Counted from the first letter of the stretch, positions 31,024 to 40,991 are shown. The stretch is DNA of 64,000 bases from Oscillospiraceae bacterium (GCA_021203045.1 JAJQBY010000013.1:1-64000); one strand, 5' to 3'. Numbers and translations are program-made. Notes: generated by a model from the sequence alone, not told the origin.

Positions 31024-31827
31024 TTATTGCCCTGCCGCAGTATCATACATGGAGTCAATGGTTTTTATAAGCTCCTCCCGGCTGTCATAGCCGTGGGTAG
31101 AGCATTCGAAGCTGTCCCGCTGCCAAACGGCGTAGTATTTACCCGCATTGGTCAGGATATAATGGTCTATGCCATTGACAGTATAAATTTCCGGGTCTCC
31201 GGTGTCCTTGGAATATTGTTCGCTGGGCTCCGAGCTGTATAGGATATACGAAAAAGAGATCGTGTTCGTCCCGTTGGTATAGTATAAATCGAAGGCGGCA
31301 TATGACTCTAAAACCCAGTATTCAAACCCTTCGTACGTATACCCCTCCGGAACGTAGGTCGGGACTATGTTTTCCGGTGCGTCGTAATAGGCCAGGGCTT
31401 CCTTCAAAAGGCTGAACGGCTCGTCTGGTTGGGTAATGACGAGCTCCGTTTCCTCGGCCTCCGCGTCCTGCGTGAAGTAAAAATGCTCCTCATCCCACTG
31501 GCCGATCCAGCCCAGAAGTCCGGTGGCATAGGCCACCGTGGTGAGGACGGCGATCGCCGCGATGACTGCCGCCGCCAGCCCCCAGCGGAAACGCTTTGGC
31601 CGGATGGCCCGTGGCCGGGCCTGCTTTTCTGCCTGATTTTTCTTCGCCTGCTCCATCTGCAGAACGGCCATACAGCGGCGGTCGGCCTCCTCCGGCACTG
31701 CCGCCGCGGGGTCTGATTGGAGAGCCTGATTTTCCCGCCGCAGACGCTGGCCCTCTGTCTGGACGTATGCGTTCATGAATCGGGCAAGGCGTGCCTGCCG
31801 GCTGATTTTCTTGTGGTTATTGCGCAT
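31024..31827 (-). CDS. DUF4367-like membrane protein, putative anti-sigma factor
   Basis: Single TM (FRWGLAAAVIAAIAVLTTVAYATG) and extracytoplasmic domain YVPEGYTYEGFEYWV; overlaps sigma factor gene. Confidence 0.7.
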   Translation of the reverse strand: MRNNHKKISRQARLARFMNAYVQTEGQRLRRENQALQSDPAAAVPEEADRRCMAVLQMEQAKKNQAEKQARPRAIRPKRFRWGLAAAVIAAIAVLTTVAYATGLLGWIGQWDEEHFYFTQDAEAEETELVITQPDEPFSLLKEALAYYDAPENIVPTYVPEGYTYEGFEYWVLESYAAFDLYYTNGTNTISFSYILYSSEPSEQYSKDTGDPEIYTVNGIDHYILTNAGKYYAVWQRDSFECSTHGYDSREELIKTIDSMYDTAAGQ

Positions 31828-32386
31828 CGTAACCGCCCTTCCTCTGCATTTCCTTCAAGGCCCTTCGTCTGGCGCGGGTCAGCTTCATCCGTATGCTGGC
31901 TGTTCCGCAGCCCAGGGTGGCCGCCAGCTCCCGGTCGGTCAGCTCCAATATGTACTTTCCCTCCAAAAGCAGCCGGTCGCTGGGGGACAGGCGCTGCCAT
32001 ACCTGCCGCACCCAGTCCTGCTGATCGGCCCGGAGGACTGTCTCCTCCGGTGAGAGGGCGGGGGACGGCTCCGTGTCCTGCATTTCCTCCCAGGATACCT
32101 GCTCATACTGCCTGATAACGCCCCTGTGCCGGAGAAAGTTGATGGCCGTGTTCCGCACCATGGCGGCGATATAGGCCGTCAGCGCCCGCTTATCCACAGC
32201 CCGCAGCCGCTCCTCCTGCTCTGTCATCCTCACCAGCGCCTCCCCCACGATGTCGGCCTGATCGTCCAGGCTGGCGGCATATTTGCCTGCGATGGAGAAC
32301 ATCAGTCTCTTGTATTGGAGATAGACCCGCTCCAGGAACGCCGGTTCCCGGGCCTGTTCAGCTTCCGTTGCATTCCTTGGCTCCAT
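31817..32386 (-). CDS. RNA polymerase sigma-70 family (ECF-like) sigma factor
   Basis: FLERVYLQYKRLMFSIAGKYAASLDDQADIVGEALVRM; LSPSDRLLLEGKYILELTDRELAATLGCGTASIRMKLTRARRRAL. Confidence 0.88.
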   Translation of the reverse strand: MEPRNATEAEQAREPAFLERVYLQYKRLMFSIAGKYAASLDDQADIVGEALVRMTEQEERLRAVDKRALTAYIAAMVRNTAINFLRHRGVIRQYEQVSWEEMQDTEPSPALSPEETVLRADQQDWVRQVWQRLSPSDRLLLEGKYILELTDRELAATLGCGTASIRMKLTRARRRALKEMQRKGGYDAQ

Positions 32387-32565
32387 GGCTATCTCCTTTC
32401 GTTCTTTGTCCTTCACTCTATTAGACAGCACAGCTTACAAAAGTGCAACACTTTTTGCGAGAAAATTTTTTTGGATAGAGCGTTGCATTTTCAGGCGGTC
32501 GGGTGTCTTTATGTGTGAAGGAAAAAATAGATAAACGCAAAATCAGCGCAAAAGGGAGGATCACG

Positions 32566-33231
32566 ATGATAATACAAGGAAAAAAGACGCTGGCGTTGCT
32601 GCTCGCTTTCGGCCTGCTCCTATGCCTCGCCTCCTGCGGGACGACAGAGGACGGGGCGGATGAGACTGCAAGCGCTGTGAACATCACCTCGCTGACCGAT
32701 ATGGCGGGGGTGAGCGGAGACGGCTGTCTGGTGGTCATGGGGGGCGTGCTATCCGAAGCGGAGGAGATTCCCTTTGATTCCTATTTTGGCGTGCTGCTTC
32801 CGGTGGTGGAGGAGGTCGTGTCCGGGGAGACCTGGGAGGTCCGATATGTTCAGCGGATGCTGAGCGAAACGCCGGTGCGGGTGTCCCAATTCTATATGGG
32901 CGGCGGCACCATGGGAGCCAGCTCTGTGGCCGTGAGCGCGGAGGCAGTGTCTCCGGCGGATATGGACGAGGAGACGGGGGCGGCGCTGCTGAGCGCTGTG
33001 GCCGACGCCTTCGGGCTTTCTCTGATCGGGTACAGCGCCGAGCTGGACGGGATATATTTTGTGCGGACGATGGATGTGAACGCCACCGCCTTTTATCCGG
33101 CTTATTATCAGATAGACCTGTATTCTGCGGAAAGCGATACGGAGGTGCGGCTGCGATTTCCGGTCGTGAATGTGAGCGGCTATCTGGACGGCGTTTACAC
33201 GATGGAGTGGTTTGACACAGATTCTCAATGA
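32566..33231 (+). CDS. hypothetical lipoprotein
   Basis: LALLLAFGLLLCLASCGTTEDG lipobox; no family recognised. Confidence 0.7.
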   Translation: MIIQGKKTLALLLAFGLLLCLASCGTTEDGADETASAVNITSLTDMAGVSGDGCLVVMGGVLSEAEEIPFDSYFGVLLPVVEEVVSGETWEVRYVQRMLSETPVRVSQFYMGGGTMGASSVAVSAEAVSPADMDEETGAALLSAVADAFGLSLIGYSAELDGIYFVRTMDVNATAFYPAYYQIDLYSAESDTEVRLRFPVVNVSGYLDGVYTMEWFDTDSQ

Positions 33232-33304
33232 AAGGGTCAAACAGGCCTGAAAAAATCGGGCCGTCCCCCGGCGTTCGACAGAATCTGCGGGGGAACGGAT
33301 GTAG

Positions 33305-33341
33305 AATTGCACCATACGAAACGGTATGGTGCAATTTTTTG
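33305..33341 (+). terminator. intrinsic terminator between lipoprotein gene and spoIIAA
   Basis: Perfect 13-bp stem aattgcaccatac/gtatggtgcaatt plus T6. Confidence 0.88.
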
Positions 33342-33365
33342 TGCCTGTTGGCGGAGGTTATACAA

Positions 33366-33686
33366 ATGAAGGTCTTATCCAGCTATCGGGAGGGGCGGCT
33401 GACGCTGTTTTTCAAGGGAGAGCTTGACCACCATGAGGCGGCGCCGGTCCTGCGGAAGATAACCCAGACCATGGACGATTATCTGCCCAGGGACTGCGTG
33501 GTGGACATGGGCGGACTGACGTTCATGGATTCCTCCGGTATCGCCCTGATTCTGAAAATATGCCGCCTGATGGCGGAAACAGGGGGACGCGCCTGGGTGG
33601 AGAACGCCCGGAACCAGCCGCTGAAGGTCATAGACGCCTCCGGTATAGACCGGATGGTGAAAATAACCACCGGCGCGGAGAAGTGA
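33366..33686 (+). CDS. spoIIAA: anti-sigma F factor antagonist SpoIIAA (STAS)
   Basis: LFFKGELDHHEA...VVDMGGLTFMDSSGIALILKICRLM; followed by spoIIAB and sigF. Confidence 0.93.
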   Translation: MKVLSSYREGRLTLFFKGELDHHEAAPVLRKITQTMDDYLPRDCVVDMGGLTFMDSSGIALILKICRLMAETGGRAWVENARNQPLKVIDASGIDRMVKITTGAEK

Positions 33687-33714
33687 TCGCGCCGCCTACC
33701 ATTCCACATATATA

Positions 33715-33739
33715 GCCCCCGGCGTATGAGGCCGGGGGC
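33715..33739 (+). promoter_or_regulatory. stem-loop in the spoIIAA-spoIIAB intercistronic gap
   Basis: gcccccggc-gtatgag-gccgggggc, perfect 9-bp stem just 5' of the spoIIAB RBS. Confidence 0.7.
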
Positions 33740-33753
33740 ATGGGAGGACAAGC

Positions 33754-34191
33754 ATGAAGCAGCTTAACTACATAAAATTGGAATTTCCCGCCCGAAGCGT
33801 GAACGAGGGCTTTGCCCGGGCTGCCGCCGCAGCCTTCGCCGCGCAGATGGACCCCACCCTGGAGGAGTTGGGAGATATCAAGACTGCCGTGTCTGAGGCG
33901 GTGACGAACGCCATCGTCCACGCCTATCCGGACGCTCTTGGAACGGTGGTCATGCGCCTGCGCATCCTGGAGGGGAACGTGCTGGAGATCACCATCCGGG
34001 ACAAGGGCCGGGGCATCCCGGATGTGAAGCAGGCCATGGAGCCGCTTTTCTCCACCGGCGGCGAGGAGCGCAGCGGCATGGGCTTTACCATCATGGACAG
34101 CTTTATGGACGGTCTGCGGGTACGCTCCGCCGTGGACAAGGGGACCACCGTCACCATGTCCAAGCGTATCTCCGTGAAGGCGAGAAGATAG
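33754..34191 (+). CDS. spoIIAB: anti-sigma F factor SpoIIAB (GHKL kinase)
   Basis: DIKTAVSEAVTNAIVHAYPD, IRDKGRGIPDVKQAMEPLFSTGGEERSGMGFTIMDSFMD. Confidence 0.96.
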   Translation: MKQLNYIKLEFPARSVNEGFARAAAAAFAAQMDPTLEELGDIKTAVSEAVTNAIVHAYPDALGTVVMRLRILEGNVLEITIRDKGRGIPDVKQAMEPLFSTGGEERSGMGFTIMDSFMDGLRVRSAVDKGTTVTMSKRISVKARR

Positions 34192-34192
34192 C

Positions 34193-34897
34193 TTGGACGA
34201 GACGTTGACCCTCCTGCGGGCGGCCCAGGCCGGGGACCGGGAGGCGGCGGGCCGGATGATAGAGGAAAATGCCGGCCTTATATGGAGCGTGGCCCGGCGG
34301 TATTTTGGCCGGGGCGCGGAGCCGGAGGATCTGTATCAGCTTGGCTGCCTGGGCTTTTTGAAGGCCATCGACGGCTTTGATGAGAGCTACGGCACCCGCT
34401 TTTCCACCTATGCTGTTCCGAAAATATCCGGGGAGATACGCCGTTTCCTGCGGGATGACGGGGCCGTGAAGGTCAGCCGGGGCATCAAGGAGCGGGGAAC
34501 GGTCATCCGCGCCGCCCGCAAGGAGCTGGAGCAGGGGCTGGGCCGGGACCCGACGGTATCCGAGCTGGCCGAGCGGACGGGGTTTTCCGGGGAGGATATC
34601 GCCATGGCGGAGACGGCCGCTATTCCCGTAGAATCGCTGCAGCAGGGAGCGGGGGAGGATGGCTTTCCCCTGGAACAGATGCTGGGGGACTGGGTACAGG
34701 AGGAGCGCCTGGTGGAATATGTGGCCCTGCGGCAGGCCATAGAAAAGCTGCCGGAAAGGGAGCGGCAGACCATTTTTCTTCGCTTTTACCACGGCATGAC
34801 CCAGACCCAGGCCAGCCAGGTCCTGGGTGTAAGTCAGGTGCAGGTATCCCGCCTGGAGCGCCGGGCGGTGAAGCAGCTGAGGGAGCTGATGGAGTGA
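34193..34897 (+). CDS. sigF: RNA polymerase sporulation sigma factor SigF
   Basis: PEDLYQLGCLGFLKAIDGFDESYGTRFSTYAVPKISGEIRRFLRDDG; position after spoIIAB. Confidence 0.95.
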   Translation: MDETLTLLRAAQAGDREAAGRMIEENAGLIWSVARRYFGRGAEPEDLYQLGCLGFLKAIDGFDESYGTRFSTYAVPKISGEIRRFLRDDGAVKVSRGIKERGTVIRAARKELEQGLGRDPTVSELAERTGFSGEDIAMAETAAIPVESLQQGAGEDGFPLEQMLGDWVQEERLVEYVALRQAIEKLPERERQTIFLRFYHGMTQTQASQVLGVSQVQVSRLERRAVKQLRELME

Positions 34898-34917
34898 GGG
34901 GTGTGCGTATGACAAGT

Positions 34918-34957
34918 GAAAAAGACGCGCTTCCACGAGGGAACGCGTCTTTTTTGC
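34918..34957 (+). terminator. terminator of spoIIA operon
   Basis: aaaagacgcgcttccacgagggaacgcgtctttttt. Confidence 0.8.
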
Positions 34958-34963
34958 TTGGGG

Positions 34964-35467
34964 TCATATCCTGCACGCCATCTCGTGCCATTGCTCGCCG
35001 CCCCAGGTGGAGGCGGCGAGGCCATTGTCGGTGAAGCCCAGCTTCCGGTACATATCCACCTTGGCGTCCAGACAGGTCAGCAGGAGGAGATGACGGCCGT
35101 TTTCCTGTTCCCGGCGGCGGTATTCATTCACCAGCGCCCTGGCGATGCCCTGTAGCTGACAGGCGGGCAGAACGGCCAGACCCAGGAGCATGACGGTTTC
35201 ACCTGCCGGGACGTGGAGACGCTCGTCGGTGAAAAATTCATCCCAAAAAACGGTCTCGCCTGTGGCAAGGCCGTTCAGATATCCCGCCAGCCTTCCCTTT
35301 TCCCGGTCGACTGCCACCAAAAACAGATCGGGCGCGGCGGCGGCCCGGGCGCGCATATGGGCTGGAGAGCAGGCCTCGTTAGGGGGAAAGCAGATCTGCT
35401 CGATGGCGATCGCCTGGTCTATTTCGTCCGGCTCGATGGTTCGCAGTGTAAAATTCTTATAATCCAT
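34964..35467 (-). CDS. GNAT family N-acetyltransferase
   Basis: LRTIEPDEIDQAIAIEQICFPPNEACSP...LLGLAVLPACQLQGIARALVNEYRR. Confidence 0.85.
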   Translation of the reverse strand: MDYKNFTLRTIEPDEIDQAIAIEQICFPPNEACSPAHMRARAAAAPDLFLVAVDREKGRLAGYLNGLATGETVFWDEFFTDERLHVPAGETVMLLGLAVLPACQLQGIARALVNEYRRREQENGRHLLLLTCLDAKVDMYRKLGFTDNGLAASTWGGEQWHEMACRI

Positions 35468-35485
35468 ATGCTGCCTCCTGAGTGG

Positions 35486-36325
35486 TTATTTGAGTTGCTT
35501 GGGGCTGACGCCGAAGGCGGCGCGGAAGTCCCGGTAAAAGGTGGAATATTCGGTGAAGCCACTTTCCTCCGCCGCTTTGCTCACAGGGACGCCCCGGCGT
35601 ATCAGCTGGGCGGCGTAAAGCAGGCGGCGCTGCTGCACATAGCTGTGCACGGTGGCGCCTGTCTGGGCTTTGAAAAGCCGCATGAAATGATATCGGCTGA
35701 GATAGACGCGGCCGGCCAGATCATCCACGGTCAGAGGCTCGCTGAGATGCTCGTTGATATAGGAGAGGGTCTGGGCGATCTTTGGGTTATAGGTCGTCTC
35801 CGGGCGCTGAAAGCCGCCCTCCCGCAGGGCGATCCGATTGACCCGGATGAGAAGCTGAATGACGAAGGTATCCCGCAGGGCCTGGGCGCCGAACTGCTCG
35901 TCCTCCAGCGCCTGCTCCATGGCGGTGAACAGGGCGGACAGCTGCTCCCGGTCCTCTTTGGCGGGGGTCAGAAGATACTGCCCCTGCTGATCGGCCCGGT
36001 CGAAGCAGGCCAGCAGGTCGGCCTCGGGCACGGAGCGGCCGAAATACCGGCCGTCCAGATATAGTATGATCCGCTCATAAGGGGCGGAACGGTCTATCAG
36101 GGCCTTGTGTATGGCGTGGTGCTTGATGAGCAGAATGTCCCAGGGGCGCAGGGGATAGGTGCTGCTTTCCACCATATAGTCCACCTGGCCGGACAGGAGA
36201 ATGACGATCTTGTCGAACTCATGAAAATGGAAATCCAGCTCCTGGCCCTCGGTGTCCCGCAGGTGGAAGTATTTGTAATTCTCCTGTAAGTAGCCCTCCC
36301 GCTGATAGCTGCCGCTGCGCTCCAT
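35486..36325 (-). CDS. AraC family transcriptional regulator
   Basis: IAQTLSYINEHLSEPLTVDDLAGRVYLSRYHFMRLFKAQTGATVHSYVQQRRL...FTEYSTFYRDFRAAFGVSPKQLK. Confidence 0.93.
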   Translation of the reverse strand: MERSGSYQREGYLQENYKYFHLRDTEGQELDFHFHEFDKIVILLSGQVDYMVESSTYPLRPWDILLIKHHAIHKALIDRSAPYERIILYLDGRYFGRSVPEADLLACFDRADQQGQYLLTPAKEDREQLSALFTAMEQALEDEQFGAQALRDTFVIQLLIRVNRIALREGGFQRPETTYNPKIAQTLSYINEHLSEPLTVDDLAGRVYLSRYHFMRLFKAQTGATVHSYVQQRRLLYAAQLIRRGVPVSKAAEESGFTEYSTFYRDFRAAFGVSPKQLK

Positions 36326-36475
36326 AGGCCGCGCCTCCTTTTTGGGCTTTTCCTTGATGATACAGCACCAATTGGAAAGAATCAACCAAAATTTTTAGTT
36401 TATCTTCCGTTTTGAGTCACAAAAATATCGTGGTCAGCGCCGGAGCGGGATTGGTCTGGCGCTGACCTTTTACGT

Positions 36476-37084
36476 TCATGTCTTCTCTGTCTTCTCTGTT
36501 TTGTCCGTCTTGTCTGCCTTTTTCTGGGCTTCGAACAGACGGGACAGATACCTCGTAGCCAGGGCCTGCTCCGCCTGGGCGCGGAGAGCGGCGTAGTAGA
36601 TGGCCTGAGGCAGAGCGCCGATATCCTCAGCCTGAAGCGGCGACTCCGCAGCCTGCGCCACGGCGTGGACAGACTGCTCGAAGGCATCGCAGAAGCGGTC
36701 ATACAGAGGACCGAAGCAGTCCTGTGCCTCGGCTCCCTCCTGCGACTCTGCGTGAGCCTGTTCGCAGGAAAGAAGCTGCTGTATGAATGTGATGGACAGG
36801 CACGGCTTCAAAACGCAGATGATGATCAGGTGAGCCAGGTGGGTGCGGGTATACCGCTTGCGCACCGGCGTGGGGATGACCTTCAGCTTTACATAGTTGT
36901 TTACCATAGAGGCGGTCAGGCCCTTTTCATCAAAGCCGGGATAATTTCCCAGATAGTTATCGACTAGCGCCAGCACCTGGTCCATGTAGAGATCCAGATC
37001 CGGCAGGGCGTCCCAGCGGGGGAGCGTCTGCTCGGCCATCTGCTGTCGTATCTGTGTAAAGAGGACTTCGGCGGTCTCGTCCAT
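36476..37084 (-). CDS. DUF1836 domain-containing protein
   Basis: KGLTASMVNNYVKLKVIPTPVRKRYTRTHLAHLIIICVLK; C-terminal DKTDKTEKTEKT tract. Confidence 0.8.
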   Translation of the reverse strand: MDETAEVLFTQIRQQMAEQTLPRWDALPDLDLYMDQVLALVDNYLGNYPGFDEKGLTASMVNNYVKLKVIPTPVRKRYTRTHLAHLIIICVLKPCLSITFIQQLLSCEQAHAESQEGAEAQDCFGPLYDRFCDAFEQSVHAVAQAAESPLQAEDIGALPQAIYYAALRAQAEQALATRYLSRLFEAQKKADKTDKTEKTEKT

Positions 37085-37257
37085 ATATACATACCATCCT
37101 TTGTTTGGGAAATACTGAAAATATGATATCACTATACCATATCGAAGCAGGAATGACAAGAAACATTTCAAAACAGTGGTTGACAAGGAGTAAAACATCT
37201 GATAATATAGTTTTGAAAACTAGATCATATGATTTTAAAAGTTAAGGAGGGCCAGCC

Positions 37258-37944
37258 ATGGCGATCACAGTCTATGGAGATTCGATACTCAAGGGGATTT
37301 TGCTTGAAAACGGGCGTTATGTCATCAACCGCTGCTGGGAGGAGCGCTATATCCGCGAGTGGGGCGTCAGCGTGACGAACCGCTCCCGCTTCGGCTGTAC
37401 GATAGAGAAGGCTATGGCGGTCATCCGACGGGACAGTCTTCGCCCCAGCGGGGGACAGGACGTGGCGGTGCTGGAATTCGGCGGCAACGACTGCGATTAC
37501 CATTGGGCGGAGATCGCCGCCGCGCCGGATAAGGTGCATAGCTGCAACACGCCCCCGGCCCGGTTCGCGGCCGGATACCGGGAGGCCATCCGTCTGGTGA
37601 GGGAGAGCGGCCGGGAACCGGTCGTGCTGACTCTGCCGCCTATCCATTCGGAGCGATATCTTGACTTCATCTGCCGGGATGGCCTTTCCCGGGCGAACAT
37701 TCTGTCCTGGCTGGGGGAGGTGGAGAACATTTTCCGCTGGCAGGAGAGCTATTCTCACCTGGCGGAGCAGACGGCCAGGGAGGAGGGAGTGCGGCTCATT
37801 GACCTGCGGCGGCCCTTCCTCCGGCATAAGGACTGGGGGGCGCTTTTATGCGCTGACGGCATCCACCCCTCCCGGGAGGGACAGCGGCTTATTTATGATA
37901 CGCTGTGCCGGTATACAGCCGCTCCCAACGGCGTTGTGGCGTGA
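37258..37944 (+). CDS. SGNH/GDSL hydrolase
   Basis: MAITVYGDSILKGI, VLEFGGNDCDYHW, LLCADGIHPSREGQ. Confidence 0.9.
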   Translation: MAITVYGDSILKGILLENGRYVINRCWEERYIREWGVSVTNRSRFGCTIEKAMAVIRRDSLRPSGGQDVAVLEFGGNDCDYHWAEIAAAPDKVHSCNTPPARFAAGYREAIRLVRESGREPVVLTLPPIHSERYLDFICRDGLSRANILSWLGEVENIFRWQESYSHLAEQTAREEGVRLIDLRRPFLRHKDWGALLCADGIHPSREGQRLIYDTLCRYTAAPNGVVA

Positions 37945-38014
37945 ATCGGGATGGCATTTCGCCGAAAATTTCATCTGACACAGGGCTTTTTCCTGGTCTT
38001 TGCCTGAGAGAAAC

Positions 38015-38049
38015 GGCCCCAAACCCGCCTGTATCAAGGGTTTGGGGCC
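38015..38049 (+). terminator. stem-loop between SGNH hydrolase and nrdD
   Basis: Perfect 12-bp stem ggccccaaaccc/gggtttggggcc. Confidence 0.75.
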
Positions 38050-38187
38050 ATTTACCTGCGCTCACAAAATGTTGGCATTTGAAATATTGACAACCACAAG
38101 ATGTTGTGCTAATATAAGTCTCGCCGGCAAAATTATGTAAAACTACAGGGCGTCCCGCCCGAACAGCGACCGTCAGGGAGAGGCAAA

Positions 38188-40365
38188 ATGAAAATCATAA
38201 AGAGAAACGGATCAGAGGCTGTATTTGATATAGAAAAGATCATTGCGGCCATCACCAAGGCAAATAACGCTGTGCCGCTGGATGTGCGCATGACCGCCAC
38301 CCAGATCCGGCGCATTGCGGATTCTGTGGAGAAATCCTGTGTAGAGCTGGGCCGCTCCCCTGCAGTGGAGGAGATACAGGATATGGTGGAGCAGCAGATC
38401 ATGGCCCACGGGGCCTATGAGGTGGCCAAGCAGTATATTACCTACCGCTATACCCGCTCCCTGGTGCGCCAGTCCAACACCACGGACGACCGCATTCTGT
38501 CCCTCATCGAGTGCAATAACGAGGAGGCCAAGCAGGAAAATTCCAACAAAAACCCGGTGGTGAACAGCACCCAGCGGGACTATATGGCCGGAGAGGTCAG
38601 CCGGGACATCACAAACCGCATCCTCCTGCCTCAGGACATCGTTCAGGCCCACGAGGAGGGCATCATCCACTTCCACGACACGGACTACTATGCGCAGCAT
38701 ATGCACAACTGCGACCTGGTGAACCTGGAGGATATGCTCCAGAACGGCACGGTCATCACCGGCACGCTGATCGAGCGGCCCCACAGCTTTGCCACCGCCT
38801 GCAACATCGCCACCCAGATCGTGGCGCAGGTGGCCTCCAACCAGTACGGCGGACAGAGCATCTCTCTGGCCCATCTGGCGCCCTTCGTCCAGGTCAGCCG
38901 GGAGAAAATACGCAGCATCGTCCGGGATGAGATAAGCTCTCTCGGCGTCATCCCCACCAAGGAGCAGGTGGATGATATCGTGGAAAAGCGGCTCCGGGAG
39001 GAGATACGCCGGGGCGTGCAGACCATCCAGTATCAGGTCGTCACCCTCCTGACCACCAACGGGCAGGCTCCCTTCGTGACCGTGTTCATGTATCTGAACG
39101 AGGCGAAAAACGAGCAGGAGAAGAAGGACCTGGCGGTTATCATAGAGGAGACGCTGCTCCAACGCTATCAGGGCGTGAAAAACGAGCAGGGCATCTGGGT
39201 CACTCCTGCCTTCCCCAAGCTGATATACGTCCTGGAGGACGATAACGTGGAGGAAGGGTCCGAGTATTATTATCTGACAAAGCTGGCTGCCAAGTGCACG
39301 GCCAAGCGGATGGTGCCGGACTATATCTCCGAGAAGAAAATGCTGGAGCTGAAGGTCGACAAAAACGGCGAGGGCCACTGCTATACCTGCATGGGCTGCC
39401 GCAGCTTCCTGACACCTTATGTTGACCCGAAAACCAATCAGCCGAAATATTATGGCCGCTTCAACCAGGGCGTCGTCACCATCAACCTCCCGGATGTGGC
39501 CCTGTCCTCTGGCGGGGATATGAATAAATTCTGGGAGATATTCGACGAGCGACTTGAGCTGTGCCACCGGGCGCTGATGTGCCGCCATGAGCGGCTGAAG
39601 GGCACTCTGTCTGACGCTGCGCCCATCCTGTGGCAGTATGGGGCTTGCGCCCGCCTGCAAAAGGGCGAGCCCATCGATAAGCTGCTGTATGGCGGATACT
39701 CCACCATCTCCCTGGGCTATGCGGGGCTTTACGAGTGCGTGAAGTACATGACCGGCAAAAGCCACACGGACCCGGAGGCTACGCCCTTCGCTCTGGAGAT
39801 CATGACCCATATGAACGATGCCTGCAAAAAGTGGAAGGAAATGCACAACATTGACTTCAGCCTGTATGGCACGCCGCTGGAGTCCACCACCTATAAATTC
39901 GCCAAGTGCCTGCAAAAGCGCTTTGGCATCATCGAGGGCATCACGGACAAGGGCTATATCACCAACTCCTATCACGTCCATGTGACGGAGGAGATAGACG
40001 CCTTCACCAAGCTGAAGTTTGAGGCCCAGTTCCAGCATCTGTCTCCCGGCGGCGCCATCAGCTATGTGGAGGTGCCGGACATGCAGAACAACCTGGAGGC
40101 CGTTTTGCAGGTCATGAAGTTCATCTATGACAATATCATCTATGCCGAGCTGAACACCAAGAGCGACTACTGCCAGGTGTGCGGCTGGGATGGGGAGATA
40201 GAGATCGTGGAGGAGGACAATAAGCTGATCTGGCGCTGCCCCCGCTGCGGCAATACGGACCAGGACAAGATGAATGTGGCCCGCCGTACCTGCGGCTATA
40301 TCGGCACCCAGTTCTGGAACCAGGGCCGTACCCAGGAGATAAAGGACCGGGTCCTGCACCTGTAA
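38188..40365 (+). CDS. nrdD: anaerobic ribonucleoside-triphosphate reductase
   Basis: ATP-cone N-terminus KIIKRNGSEAVFDIEKII; C-terminal CQVCGWDGEIEIVEEDNKLIWRCPRCGNTDQDKMNVARRTCGYIG. Confidence 0.98.
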   Translation: MKIIKRNGSEAVFDIEKIIAAITKANNAVPLDVRMTATQIRRIADSVEKSCVELGRSPAVEEIQDMVEQQIMAHGAYEVAKQYITYRYTRSLVRQSNTTDDRILSLIECNNEEAKQENSNKNPVVNSTQRDYMAGEVSRDITNRILLPQDIVQAHEEGIIHFHDTDYYAQHMHNCDLVNLEDMLQNGTVITGTLIERPHSFATACNIATQIVAQVASNQYGGQSISLAHLAPFVQVSREKIRSIVRDEISSLGVIPTKEQVDDIVEKRLREEIRRGVQTIQYQVVTLLTTNGQAPFVTVFMYLNEAKNEQEKKDLAVIIEETLLQRYQGVKNEQGIWVTPAFPKLIYVLEDDNVEEGSEYYYLTKLAAKCTAKRMVPDYISEKKMLELKVDKNGEGHCYTCMGCRSFLTPYVDPKTNQPKYYGRFNQGVVTINLPDVALSSGGDMNKFWEIFDERLELCHRALMCRHERLKGTLSDAAPILWQYGACARLQKGEPIDKLLYGGYSTISLGYAGLYECVKYMTGKSHTDPEATPFALEIMTHMNDACKKWKEMHNIDFSLYGTPLESTTYKFAKCLQKRFGIIEGITDKGYITNSYHVHVTEEIDAFTKLKFEAQFQHLSPGGAISYVEVPDMQNNLEAVLQVMKFIYDNIIYAELNTKSDYCQVCGWDGEIEIVEEDNKLIWRCPRCGNTDQDKMNVARRTCGYIGTQFWNQGRTQEIKDRVLHL

Positions 40366-40369
40366 GGAT

Positions 40370-40891
40370 ATGTATTACGGCAATATAAAAAACTGCGATA
40401 TCGCGGACGGCATCGGCGTCCGGGTGACCTTGTTCGTCTCAGGCTGTACCAACTGCTGTGAGGGCTGCTTTCAGCCGGAGACCTGGGATTTCCATTACGG
40501 CCAGCCCTTCACGGCGGAAACGGAGCGGCAGCTTATGGAAATGCTGGCGCCCGATTACATAAACGGCCTGACGCTCCTGGGGGGCGATCCCTTTGAGCCG
40601 GAAAACCAGCGGACGCTGACGCCGTTTCTGAAGCGGGTAAGGGAGCGTTTCCCTAAGAAGGATATATGGGCCTTCACCGGCTTTCTCTATGAGGAGCTGC
40701 TGCGTCCCGGCAGCCATCCACGGTGCGAGGTGACGGACGACATGCTGTCTATGCTGGACGCGCTGGTAGACGGCCCCTTTATCCTGGAGGAAAAAGAGGT
40801 GGGCCTTCGTTTCCGCGGCTCCAGAAACCAGCGGCTCATAGATATGAATGCGACGCGCGAAACAGGTGAGATCACGATTTGGAACGGATAA
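40370..40891 (+). CDS. nrdG: anaerobic RNR-activating protein (radical SAM)
   Basis: MYYGNIKNCDIADGIGVRVTLFVSGCTNCCEGCFQPETWDFHYG. Confidence 0.97.
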   Translation: MYYGNIKNCDIADGIGVRVTLFVSGCTNCCEGCFQPETWDFHYGQPFTAETERQLMEMLAPDYINGLTLLGGDPFEPENQRTLTPFLKRVRERFPKKDIWAFTGFLYEELLRPGSHPRCEVTDDMLSMLDALVDGPFILEEKEVGLRFRGSRNQRLIDMNATRETGEITIWNG

Positions 40892-40991
40892 AAACCGGCC
40901 TTCCCGTTTTTTCGGCGGGGAGGCTGGTATTTTATGGCGAGATGGTTTAGAATATAGAGTATAAGGATTTTTAAGTAAAGAGGAGAATGGT

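Noticed and set aside
38212-40359. 715-aa antisense ORF opposite nrdD
   Set aside because: nrdD is unambiguous on the plus strand; the antisense ORF is a product of biased GC-rich codon usage and has no recognisable motifs
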